Positions 12,726 through 24,470 of a stretch of 64,000 bases of DNA are shown one piece after another; the first letter of the stretch is position 1; every line of letters starts with the position of its first letter. Under the pieces are notes generated by a model. It worked only from the letters and a program-made list of their open reading frames with translations. It ran no database searches and had not been told where the DNA came from. This stretch comes from Sipunculus nudus (taxonomy: Eukaryota > Annelida > Sipuncula > Golfingiida > Sipunculidae). The stretch is taken from contig CM049310.1 of the NCBI GenBank assembly GCA_026874595.1, positions 77,123,056-77,187,055 of the forward strand, read 5' to 3'. The position numbers and the translations under genes are program-made.

Positions 12726-12729
12726 CAAG

Positions 12730-15100
12730 TGTGTTGGATATGAATTGGTTCATGATGCTTTTTGGTAAGGACTTAAGAGAATCAGTAATATTGTGTAAGC
12801 ATGCGCATGTGGAATGTAAACATCAGGTGTTTCCTTGAAATGTTACAAATTTTGTTTTTAAAATTTGACAGTTGGGACAAGTAGTCCCGGCCATCCAAAA
12901 GTGCCAAGACAGAAAGGATTTGATTCGAATAGAAACTACCTCTGGCGGAAGGGTGTATCGAGGTGGAATTGTATTAGCGGGGAGAGTTCGGTGCCAGTTA
13001 GACAAGTATTTTCCTAACAGATACTGAACGCCCTGGTTTGACCACTCAACCGCTAAAGTAGAATAAATAGTAATATTAATTACGGACTTAATTCAAAAGT
13101 AGGCAAAATAATAGACAATTGTAAAATGAATACAGCTGTATTATTTAGTTAATGAAATTTAAGCACGTGTCCAAAGTGGAAACATATGCCTATCTTCATC
13201 TTAATGGTGATCAGCGGTTATTTAGTACCCGCCGTCACATATAACATACAGCTGCGAGATTTGATATCCGGCGAAGCCGACAGCCAATTGCTCTTAAAGT
13301 CTCAATCGATCATCTATATAATAATTTATCAATTTTCATGCGTGATTTCAATATAGGTGTGACAAATAAGTTGTACAAGCATATCCCTGAGATAATAAAT
13401 AAATTAGGAAACGCCGAATTCACTGGATCAAATGATATATTAATGTGAGATAACTTCTTATTATTTCTGACAGTACTCATCAAAATAAATCAAGCGGCCG
13501 CATGCTGGCCGTCGGTCAGACTGCCGAGCCCGCCAACGATTCTACTGATTAACCGGAAATTTACGGTCTCAGGCAGATGCTATACTGATGACGTCACTTG
13601 TTTCTTTCATTAAAGATTGATTTTGAGATTCAGGGCTAAAGTTCTGGGGAAAAACACTAAAAAAAATAGGAAGTGGTCGTTTTATATTCGCGGTTTTTTA
13701 TTCGCAATTTGTTTTAAGATTTAAAAAATACTTATTTTCAAATATGACTGCATTCTTTAGCAGTTATTTATTGGGAAGCCTGATTGGCAATTAATGTATT
13801 AAATTATGTTATGTTATGTCAGATTTAAAATATGATAATAATTGTTTGATTCAAATACTAAAACATGAAAGATGTTTTTTATGATATTGTCTTTCGAAAA
13901 TTAAATAAATAGAATTGTTACTCATCCGAACAAATTTTGTCGAACTTCGGGGATTTTTTTTATTAGGACCATATCTAATAATCATTCTGTTGATACCTTT
14001 AACTTTGACACGATGTGATTTTGTGATGCATTTGGCAGGTAACTATTATTACACAGGGTCTACTTTAAAGAATGTTTGTCTCAAAAAAGCGATGTCAATA
14101 TATCGACTAAAAAATAAAACCACATTCTTTAAGTATTACACGGGTAAAAAAATAAGAACAATGAAAGAATTGTGTCAAAGATTAAAAAAATTATTATGTT
14201 TTCTGTCTATAATATTAATATTATATGGTACTCTGAAGGCTTAATACTAAGAGGCTAAAAAATCTGTTTGGAATTCGAGCCCATGTCATATTTCCGTCTG
14301 ATCCCTGCTGAGTATTTCAGACAATAAGCTATGTACGTTGGCATGAACCGTCACATAAATCATGTAACAAGGGATTCTACGAAATTGAAATAGTAGGGGG
14401 CAGGTGTCGCGTAATTGTTGAATATTTAAACTTCCGACCGAAAGAGCTGAAACCTGTTTCTGCATCCTGAATATATATTGTTCTATATCACACAAGTGGC
14501 AGAAGGAACATTTAAACAGATTCAATCCGGAATAGCCAATCTATATTCTTACCATCCTTCAACTCATAGCTAAGAATGTCCCCCGGAAAAAGAGGTGACG
14601 CGACCTCTGCCATTATTAAAAGACATAGCGAATTGCAGATACCAGTATTTCTTCAAAAAGTCACATCTGCAGTGCAGCAAGGTGGGGAAGTAATGACGTA
14701 TGAAACAAATTACAAGACAAGAGACCTTCAGACGAAATTTTTTAAAGCTTATGAAATTTATGTTAAGTTAGGGAGCTCCGCAAACAAAAAAAATAAAGTT
14801 TGCTTACTTTGGTCAAATTATTTAGACGCCTGCAAACTTTTTAAAACCAGCAGCCATTTTTAGCTTCTTAGAAGATTTGGTGGTCAGTGGACGCTACAAA
14901 ATCAGTTAACATAGTGAACTAAAACTGCAATGAGTTATTGGGGCAATAAGCTGCACCATCATACAAAGGGACCATTATTTATTTTAATTTTATGTTTTAT
15001 TTAAAGAGCATTGCGATAAACAAGTGACCCAAAGGTCATGCCGCTCAGCTGACTAGGAAGACATTCACAAAAGGAATTTTATCATATATGCCTAATTTTT
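12730..15100. other. Intergenic stretch, no gene recognised
   Basis: Includes an open frame of 109 codons (13915-14244) that starts at TTG and one of 95 codons (14576-14863) that starts at TCCCCC-adjacent ATG. Both are AT-driven in composition and lack recognisable domains or flanking splice signals that would support them. I do not call either a gene. Confidence 0.4.
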
Positions 15101-15111
15101 AAGGTGGTATC

Positions 15112-15955
15112 CCAATTCAATTGAAGCATAGCTTGGAGGATATGGGTTACAGAGACCAAATTTCCAGTTTCCAAGGAGATTTTCCATGGACCTCCCTGGA
15201 TTTCAAGTTAGAAGATTCTAGGTGCAATGTTTACGATTTAAAGAAAATGCATAAAAAATCTAAACAAAATCAAGTCGGCGCAACAAGTCTGCAGGGACTG
15301 ATGAATGTGCATGCAAAGAATCATGGTGATGAATGCATAACTTGTTCAGAAAGTGGAGCTTTCATATCAAATTTTTTAATTATACGAAGGGGTACTTACA
15401 AGCCCTATAGCTTAAAGGATATGGGAAACAGAGACCTTATTTTAGGTTTCCATTTTTTATGGACCTCCCTGGATGAAAAAGTAAGAAGATTCGAGGTCTA
15501 ATGGTTACGGTGCCCTGTTAACGAACAACCACATTTGGGAAGGTCTCAAAATAGGGCAAAAATGCGTAAAAAATCGAAAAAAAAAATCCAGGTGGTGCCA
15601 CCAGTCTGCAGAAACTCATGAAACACTCCATGGTCAATATGCATGCAAAGAATCATGGTGATCAATGCATTAGTTGTTCAGATACTGGAGCTTTTGTATC
15701 AAATTTTCAATTAATCTGGGGGTACTTCGGAGACCCATAGCTCGGAGGATATGGGTATCAGAGACCAAATTTCAGGTTTCCAAGGATATTTTTCATGGAC
15801 CTCCCCAGATGTCAAGTTAGAAGATTCTAGGTCCAGCGGTTACGATTTGTTCCCTGTTAACGCACGTAGAGACAGACAGACGGACAGCTAGACAGACGAC
15901 GGACAAAGAGTGATGGCTTTAGCTCAGATGACTTTCAGTCAGCTAAGCTAAAAAT
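15112..15955 (-). mobile_element. AGCTCA-tailed repeat element, copy A
   Basis: Two and a half internal units of about 310 bp contain GGTTTCCAAGGAGATTTT, CATGGACCTCCCTGGA, AAGATTCTAGGTC, TTACGATTT and CTGCAG...CATGCAAAGAATCATGG. The element then ends CCTGTTAACG, a GACAGACGGACAG tract and TTTAGCTCAGATGACTTTCA. The same order is seen at 54120-55055. It is probably a non-autonomous transposon; no enzyme is encoded. Confidence 0.65.
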
Positions 15956-16526
15956 GCAGTTTATAAGATTAACCTTGAGTCATTAGTTTTCATTTACTTC
16001 CATTAAAAACTTAAAAAAAAAAAAACAAATGTTCACACGGGCTAGGAAAAATAAAAATTAAATTTTCAGAAATAACATGCACAAATATTATATATTGACC
16101 ATAAATTATTTTATATGCCTTAAGAACTCAAGATTGTCCATAAAGGATATGGTTATAGTAGAAATAAATTATGCTTTTACAACCTAACTTGTTATGAATA
16201 AAAATTTAAATAAAACATTTCTGATGTGCATAAAAAAATAATTATAACCTCAATCAGTTTCAGCCTTAAGATATGACTAAGATGATGTTTTATTGTTAAT
16301 GCACTGCAGATTTAATGTCCCTTCCTTTTCTTTCAGAAGGGGAAGCAATCCGTCAAATCTCTAGATTTATGGCACCATCTAGCCCTGCTCTTCCTCAAGT
16401 TTTTCCCTCGGGTACAGATTTATTATGTAATATTTTAGCTTTTGTGATAGCCTGCTGTGGTTATCTGTTATTAATGTGTTATATTGACTCGGGAGGAACG
16501 GCATCCAGCACGATATAACCTGGCTT

Positions 16527-16569
<43 letters not shown>

Positions 16570-17488
16570 ACGTTATCACTTTCTGAGTGACCTTATGACA
16601 ATCTATTACAACTCTTTAAAAATAAACTCACATAGGTTTCTTTCATCTTATTTATCTGATTTTTCAACTATGTTCTTTTGATTTCTTGCGCGAATCAATG
16701 TATGTCAACAGTTTTAGTTTAAAATATTGGGTACATGAGTAATATATTCTCATTATTTCCTTACAATGGCTTTACGGACTGAGGTAATACATTACAGGGA
16801 CAGTAAAAGAAAAGTGACTCATTATTACCACTGATTTTGCTGTTTTCATGGCTCTTTAATCTGGTCCCCAGCTACTGCCTGCCTTCAATGGACATTCCTC
16901 ACGGGAATTCAACAGTTAAACAAACAAGACTTTGAAGCACTCTAGCACGGTTCCAGGGAACTAATTCACCGTAAATTCGATAAAATTAATTACTACAGTA
17001 CCGTTAGTACATTATCGTCTTTGACCTGCGCCGGATATATAATGGACCATACGCTACATACCAATATCAGACTAAAGGTCCGTGACAAGCGCTTTGTGGT
17101 AAAAGAATTATTCCTTGCTGGATGGCGGTGTTCTGAAGCAGTCTGTCCTTCGTTGCTTTATCCACTGTAACATAACCGAGCACCTTTTGATGACTCATCA
17201 AATATTTAGTAATTATCTGTAGCTTATTTTTTTTTTACCGCGAGCATTAAGCTCTGACTACCAGTTCCTGCTAATGCACACAGAGTTATCATGTTCAAAG
17301 ACATCGAATTTCTTCTGGCCCAACTGGGCACATGACAAGCTTTAGCTTGTGCTATAAATTCTACTCCTGGAATAATAGGCATCCTATTTAATGCCACAGC
17401 TTACACTGGAAAGGAGGAACAGGAGACCTATGACACATAAAATAAAATTATTACATTTTTCACGATATAGTTTTTGTTTGTTTTCCCA
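15956..17488. other. Intergenic stretch with TA/TG microsatellite
   Basis: A compound (TA)n(TG)n tract spans 16527-16569. The remaining sequence is AT-rich with no supported exon. Confidence 0.5.
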
Positions 17489-17965
17489 CAACTGTGGTTG
17501 GCTTCACTTTCACGAGGTTAAATATTCGCGGGTTTTAGCTTCTTCAGTGTTTCGCCAGGGTTTCACTTCGCGATCAACCAACCATACATTAAATTACACG
17601 ACGTATATAACTTTTATAATGTCAGTCTGATGACATATACGTAAAATATCAATAATGTCACGGAGAGCTAAGGGAGCATTGAGCAGGGGGAGATACTTCA
17701 TGCAATAGTCGCAGATACACAAAAGAACTGATATTATTTAAATAATCAATCTTTGAATGGGGCCGGTAACAATAATGTGTGCTATTATTGACGCTTTCCG
17801 CACAATATACGTGAAATTCTAATAGGGATATAGGATAAATCATTGTTCACATGTGCAGGTTTGGCGTCTTCCTCACGTAGATTTCATTTTCGCGATAATT
17901 TTTCCTTCGCGAATATCGCGAAATTGAAACCTTTGCGAACAACAAGCCAACTTCAGCTACTATAC
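17489..17965. mobile_element. CGCGA-rich MITE, TTGGCTT family, copy 1
   Basis: The left end reads GTGGTTGGCTTCACTTTCAC then TATTCGCGG. The right end is its imperfect inverse, TTCGCGAATATCGCGAAATT then AACAAGCCAACTT. About 477 bp, non-coding. A similar-sized relative lies at 62610-63091 and a right-end fragment at 61890-61985. Confidence 0.65.
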
Positions 17966-20581
17966 TTTGCCGATGAGGGCCATCCCCCGCGCGCCCCTAT
18001 GGCTTAGAACTGGAAGCTATAAATTCCCTCCGCAAATAAATTCTTAACTTTCATGTCGTGTTTCCTTTTCCTTCTCAAAACCTGTCTGTCCTCGCAAATG
18101 TTTCCCTATTGGGATGTCGGAATTAAGGGTATACAGCCGGCATCAATAAAAAGAATTTTCACATATGGGACAGACATCATGCTGAACAGTTTGCAGCTTG
18201 GCTACAGTTTGTAATATTCTAAAGAATACTAAGGTATTGCGACATCACTAATCTAAAGTACAACCAATCCACGTTGTTCAGAGAATTATGCATCTTGCTT
18301 TAAAATAAAAGATTCAATTGAAGGCATATATACAATTACTCCGTTTCACGGTCTCTGTTTCTCTGTTTCTCATTTTCTGTCTCTCTGTCGCTAGCGGTCT
18401 CTATTTTTGTGTGAACGATAGGTGCATTATCACATATATAGCAGTGTACACATAATACCCAATCAGTATTATGTTGATACTCTTAGGAAAATTTTAATAA
18501 CAATGGAAGGCGGGGAAAATATTTATGATTTATACAAAGCAAAAATAGTGATATTTGAGCATTTTATCATGGGAGGAAACCTTTGTAGCGGTTGTAATTC
18601 ATCCCGAGGCGGCTCTTTCCGACCCCTTCACCCGTGGAAAACAAGTATTAACCGCTGGATAAAGCTGAATCACATTAACGCCGCAGGACACAATAAGCTA
18701 CGCCTCGCTCTGATAAAAGGAGGCTTTGACTGCCATTGTGGACAAATAATAAAGGCACAATACCATCAAAGCAGCCGGTTGCTGCAAACAAAAGAGACTC
18801 TATAAAGCTCAACTGTAGATCCTGGAGGTTTTTTAAATCACAGGCTGGTATTGACTGGTTGCCATGTATTAAGTCCCGGGGATCTTTTAGTATTGCAAGC
18901 CGGAATGTTCCTACACCCGGGCTATGTCAAAACAACAAGGAAAAACATGTTCCAGCCAAGATGATCCTTTTGCGTGTATAGACTTCCCAACTGCGTGGGT
19001 GATTGAAGCCGAATCGTCTGCATTTGGGATCTGTGACGTAAAAAATCGTATGATTATTTAATGATTACAAGATATTTTGGTGATCATATAGATCAATGCG
19101 ATATCTGCTCGGCTGGCCCCCGCACTCGTCAACATTTACTGGGCTCTCTGCTTTGCTCAATGGTTTGAACGTTCCATGCAGCAGTCGCAGCAAATGGCCT
19201 CCTGGTCCATTACACCAAGGAACGCTGGTAAAACCATGTCCCATCCACGGTGCCTATTGTTTAATGATCTCAGAGACCAGGCTTCCCATAGAAACCTAAT
19301 GATAATTCCTGCTTAAAGATTCCGATGTTTTTGCCGGTGAATAGGCTTTTTCGGGTCATTTCAAGTAAACTGGATTTTGGTCTCTGCCAGAAAATATACA
19401 TGCGTCAGAAAAAAAAGAAACTGGTATGGATATTGTATATTTTTCCATTCGCGCAATGTCTCGATGTTAATATCGCATTTTAACTTTTTATCAGTTTATA
19501 AAATGTTATAACGGAAAAACTGTTTCTCTTTTAGCAAATAATCTTGAAGGATCTTGTAGTACATTATATCATTTTGATTTCGTTTCGGGAAGGTAATAGG
19601 AGGGAGTGTAATTTTAACAGCAGTTAAGTCGTACTTTTCACAAAAAAAGACCTTTTTCCACCCAGTTTTATTTTAAAAAGCCTCAAATATAAAGGAGAAT
19701 ATTATAAAAAGAGAACTGCAATGAATGTCATCTTGACACGGGCTAATTGTAAAGCTATAAAGATCTTATATGAATAAATGGATGTCGTATCGTAGGAACG
19801 TTCTGAACCATAAAAGGACTCTAAGGAAAGGAAATTAAATATGAAGGAGTTGATAATGAGCGATCCTCCCTGATTACCCAAACTTCAGATTACCAGGGGG
19901 TTACCTAAAATTTGTGTAACCTGAAGTCTAGAGTGGAAGTGGGGGGGCGGGGGGCGGATTCCCTTCTGGGTTGAACCCCTCTTTTTCCTAAATCCTTTAT
20001 CCGCTCCTGGAATGCACGTTCATTTCGGTAAAAACCCGACACAAGCCTGTAAGGTAGCCTTTACAAGCCTGCACTTTTCATGATCTCAAGAAAATTTTTC
20101 TTATCACCAATCTGGACTGGTGTGCTCTCTATAAGCGCATACCTTCACCTATGCCTGACATAAAACGACACTCACATCTAGATACGGAACAATATGTTAA
20201 ACAACTCTTCCTTGTCATGTGACCTCCTTCCTCTACCAAGAGATTATCTGTTATCTGTTACCAACCTGAAGTATCATGTACACAAGCAAAATGAATCTTT
20301 TAACGCCCATCTGAGGATAGTTGCAGGCAGATTTACACAAAATGTAACCACTTTAAGATACAGACATACCCGGTCTATATTTTATTTTTATCTATTTTAT
20401 TATAATTCATGGAACTCTTCTTCACATTGCTTAGGGATAGACAAAACATAATCATCATTTCGCCAAGGGAGAACATGAACAAATAGATGGAAAGAAAGAC
20501 ACGGGTAATCAAATAACTCCAACCAGACTTTATTGGTATTTTATACATCTCTTTAAAGTAGATCTAACAGCCAGCCCGCCA

Positions 20582-20622
<41 letters not shown>

Positions 20623-21427
20623 TAAAGGTTAACACGTGACCAAAAGCCTACTGGAGTGACAAAAACACATTGGTGTACATTAATACCTAATTTTCAAAAT
20701 TAGATACAATTCTTTTTTTAGAGTTTTAGATTTCCGCTCCTAAATATCAGCAGCGTTGCAGTGTGGTTATTATGATTGCATTGATCGCTACAGTTACGTT
20801 TATCATTAAAAAATAGCGTCAACACCTAATACCGCATTCCATCCATGGGAGAATGGAAAAGACCTGCCCTGGACTCGAAATGGATTGGTGGTCGCAAATT
20901 GAAGGCACAAAACCGCATATCAGATTGACTGGTCTCTTTTGATATTAGGCTATTCCAATAGGGGCATTTATTTCTCTCATACCACTATGCCCAGTAATGG
21001 TATCTGTCATTGGAATCAAACAAATTGCGCCTCAGCGTATTATTTTTCAGTCCGTCCTTTGGCTGGGATAGAAGAGGTATCAACGTGGACAGAAAAGAAA
21101 ATTCCTTCTGTCAAACAGAAGTTCCATTATGATGTTCTTTCATGTCAATTCCATGCAGACACCAGCTAGCGAAATGTAATACTTCCAAACATGCAGAAAA
21201 GCTAGTTAGGAATCTTGTCAAACAAATACCAAGGTGTTTATTGTTAACTTTCTAAAGTTTAATCTCGAAACGCAACATAACAAGTCTTTCATCAACTTCG
21301 AACAAGGAGAACCTCCCCTTCAGCTGCAAATGCCCGAAACGAGACAAAGGCTATAAGTATATTTCACCGTCTGTAATTACTTTTACTTCGTGGAGTTTTT
21401 TTTTTCATTGTGTCCTTTCGGCAGATT
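17966..21427. other. Intergenic stretch with a (TC)n tract
   Basis: (TC)n of about 36 bases lies at 20585-20620. GC-richer patches around 18590-18980 and 19100-19300 carry short open frames without recognisable domains. I can support no gene here. Confidence 0.45.
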
Positions 21428-21602
21428 GTTACGGGGTGCACATTTTGTTACGAAGACAAATTTTTGAGGGGAAAAATCTAAGGCCGATCCGTGAGTCGAA
21501 CCCACGTCGCTGGGGTACAAGTCCGGCATACCAACCGCTTCGCTAGCAAAGCAAGCTTCACTAGCGAGACAGTTCGGTCCGATTTTATGTGCACCCCGTG
21601 AC
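21428..21602 (-). mobile_element. tRNA-like element inside terminal inverted repeats, copy 1
   Basis: A 16-base terminal repeat (GTTACGGGGTGCACAT) is inverted at the right end with one mismatch. Between the ends, the minus strand has an A-box-like TAGCGAAGCGGTTGG (21531-21545) and a B-box GGTTCGACTC (21493-21502) about 28 bases further on, as in tRNA genes. The anticodon stem does not pair, so it is not a functional tRNA. A diverged copy is at 36390-36582. Confidence 0.65.
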
Positions 21603-22166
21603 AAGATGCATACTGAATGACAGTAACATGACAAATTGCTTACATGGTGGCTTTTTGTTGAGATCTTAAATTATGATTGATGCAGAATTACTTTAATCTT
21701 CAATTTCCGGTGGGTGTCTCCGACTGTTTAATATAATACGATAACCTTTCTGAACCTAATTCTATACCTTTGCGTATTGTTTTTCCTTTAGTTCGAAATA
21801 ATTATTGCATGTCTCGTGCATGATTTCTAAAAAAATAAGTTCCAAAATAAGGTTTTCAAAACCTGGGCGTACTTTTTATCTCATTCAAGCCTGAAAATTA
21901 ACTTATCATCGTGTTGCAATCCATTTGAAATGCAAATGAATTTTCTTATATAAAATGATACAATGAAAAATAAAGAAACATAATTATGTTGAACATCATT
22001 GATGTAGTATCCTAATGGTAATTTAAATGTATCATTACCTGTCGCTAAACCAATACCTGTTCAGTAACGACCAAAATCAAATGCTTTTTTCCGATTTTCC
22101 AACCATATATATGGTACCACAGCTCTCATCCTTATCATCTACAAACGTTCACATACAGTTCAAATG

Positions 22167-22456
22167 GCCCAGCCAGGACAGTATACGTTCATCCCCGTTC
22201 CTTTGTGTGTTTTTTGTGTGTACGTGTTTGTTCACAACAAAACTCGTGCAATCATGATTGAAAGGAATCTCATGAAATTTCCAGAGAATTTCGGGAATGA
22301 GCCATGAAAGAATCGATTAGACTTTAGTGTGGATCCGGCACGTGATCCGGATTCAGGAGCGTGAGCAATAAGTATTCACAGTTGATCTAAACGTATGCAT
22401 GAATGAACCTGGGAATAAGGGCAGAAAGAAATTAATAAAAACATATGACGGAGGCT
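22167..22456 (+). mobile_element. GT-rich non-autonomous element, copy 2
   Basis: Matches 8294-8550: TTTGTTCACAACA, AATCTCATGAAATTTCCAG, AATCGATTAGACTT, GGATCCGGCACGTGATCCGG, TGAATGAACCTGG and a GACGGAGGCTTGC end. The left terminus (CAGCCAGGAC) is degraded. Confidence 0.62.
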
Positions 22457-24266
22457 TGCATTCCTTAGAATTAAGATTTATTGTTAGTTTTGCGGATTCC
22501 GGAGTTAGTAACTATATATCTAAAACTTAACTACTCTTGTCTTTTTATCTCAACTGTAGGATATTTTTGCTAGTACCCACTAGGACAATATGTTTAAATA
22601 TTCTAAATTTATTATGAGAAGAAGCCTTATTTTATTTGTAATGTTTAATAACCCTGAGATGGGTATGCCCCATATACTTAAGTTCGGCTGCACGAGGTAT
22701 TTTTATTGGCAAAGACCTCAACATAAACTTCTTGTGCAAAATTTCATAATACATTATAAACATATAAAAACATCTTTGTCTACAGTTCAGATTCCCGTTA
22801 GTTGAAAGTAAATTAAAATATCCATTATTTTCACTGGCACTGAAGCGAAATTATTTCTACATTCCGGTGGTTGACTTGTATAAAAAGTCTTGTTGTCCTA
22901 AAGGTCCTTTCTTTTTCCATTCCTTAATCATTAGTTAGCGAAAACAAATTTCTGCATACAATTTAGCTAATTCTTGGTAAATTTATAGAGTAACCAAACC
23001 CGACAGCTAATTTATCTCCAAAGGTTTGCTCCCAGACGCATCACCATTATCATATTGTAAAGTCGTGTATGCCTTTATTTTCAGTCGATTATCAGTCGGT
23101 ATTAGATAAAGGCAGATGGTATTGGGGCAACCATTGCCTGTTCAGAGTAGATTCGGATCTGATCAAACCCATTAGTGTCCTTATATAGAGTGAGTCAACT
23201 CCCAGTCGACTTATACACGAGGTGTACTTTACAAGGCCTTGGCACCACACGTTCCTGTGACCTTTATCGTGGTTGTAGGAATAACCACTTCGACAACACT
23301 GTTGTGAGGAAACTTATCATCAGCCGATGTTACCATGGCTTCAATAAATGATGAACCGTCTTCTACAGAAAATGGCACCGGACTACACCTGCCGTACGTC
23401 TGTCAATTCATGTCCCCCTTAGGCCTATTGACTAAAAATATCCTGGCTAGAGACATATAAAAACGGAAGAGATCCGATCTAAAACAGCACTACCTGGGGA
23501 CAAAACTAAACTATACGATTTAGCCAAATGGATCCATCCTGAAACATGATTTCTTTAGTTGGTAATGGAGCTTCTGGGAGACCAAGGAACCCCCCCTCCC
23601 CCCCCCAAAAAATTTATATATATATATTAAAAAAGCGTCTTATATGGGTACGCAATCTTAACAGTTAGCGTTCAAGGTTGTGTTCTGTTTACCTGTGGTG
23701 ATCCAGGATGTATTCTTATTGAAAATATTTAGGAACAATTAACACCCTGGACATTGTGTTATTGCTGGCCATAACTGTAAACATAATGAACAACGACCCC
23801 GGTGTTGGACGTTGATTTACTGAAACCTTTCAGGGAAGCCGTATGTGGAGTGACGTCAATGTTCTCTGTGACGTCAGAACTCGCACTCCAACTCACGTAA
23901 CACATTACGCCCGACAGTGATAAACGTATATGCAATAAAACTCCATAAAACGCTGGTTAATGACGCTGGAATTTAATCACTTGTAGGGTTCACTATACCT
24001 ATGTGTCTAATTTCAATAACATCCATAACATCCATTACACCGTTATATTTTGATATTTTGCGGACACACCCACACATATAATCGAGTTAAAACAATACAC
24101 CTCGCGTTTCGCAGTGTTAATAATAAATTAAACAAATATTAATTTATAAATAAACCCATCAAACCCTATAAGCCTACCCTCATTACAGGCGGAATCTTAA
24201 TAAGTCTATAAGCAGATGTATGACCAACCTGGTAATAACGTTTCGGGGTGACATTGCCTGAGTCAG
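22457..24266. other. Intergenic stretch, one short ATG frame
   Basis: A 41-codon frame at 23335-23460 begins in an ideal ACCATGG context (MASINDEPSS...), but it has no domain and no splice continuation that I can support. Nothing else was recognised. Confidence 0.35.
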
Positions 24267-24470
24267 GGCGGATCCAAGATTAAGCGAAAGGAGAAGTCCA
24301 ACCCAGGAAGACTAATGACAGAACCTAAAAAAATTTCCAATGCAGGTCTGGGAAAAGGGAAGAGGGGATGGGGGGGGGGGGGGGGGGGTTCCAGGCCGCA
24401 AAAATGGGTCTGAAGCCCTTAAAAAGGTTGCGGCTGCTGAAAAGGGGCCCCTCCCTCTGGATCCGCTTAT
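24267..24470. mobile_element. Poly-G/GGATCC inverted-repeat element, copy at 24 kb
   Basis: The ends are GCGGATCCAAGATT and CTGGATCCGCTTATGC, inverted. In between are AACCCAGGAAGACTAATGAC, a long G run (about 24370-24388), TTCCAGGCCGCAAAAATGGG and AAAAAGGTTGCGGCTGCT, all shared with copies at 35928 and 41895. About 204 bp and non-coding. Confidence 0.7.

Noticed and set aside
13915-14244. 109-codon hydrophobic frame that could look like a membrane protein
   Set aside because: Starts at TTG in a eukaryotic context and is explained by T-rich sequence.
15121-15501. 126-codon plus frame
   Set aside because: Lies within repeat copy A, whose relatives at 54 kb have stops and frameshifts.
18422-18805. 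127-codon plus frame
   Set aside because: No recognised domain or codon bias; not bounded by convincing splice sites.
21484-21555. Possible tRNA gene on the minus strand
   Set aside because: A and B boxes are present but the anticodon and acceptor stems do not pair and the unit is bounded by inverted repeats.
23335-23460. 41-codon ATG frame in a perfect ACCATGG context
   Set aside because: No homologue recognised, no donor or promoter; kept only as a note.
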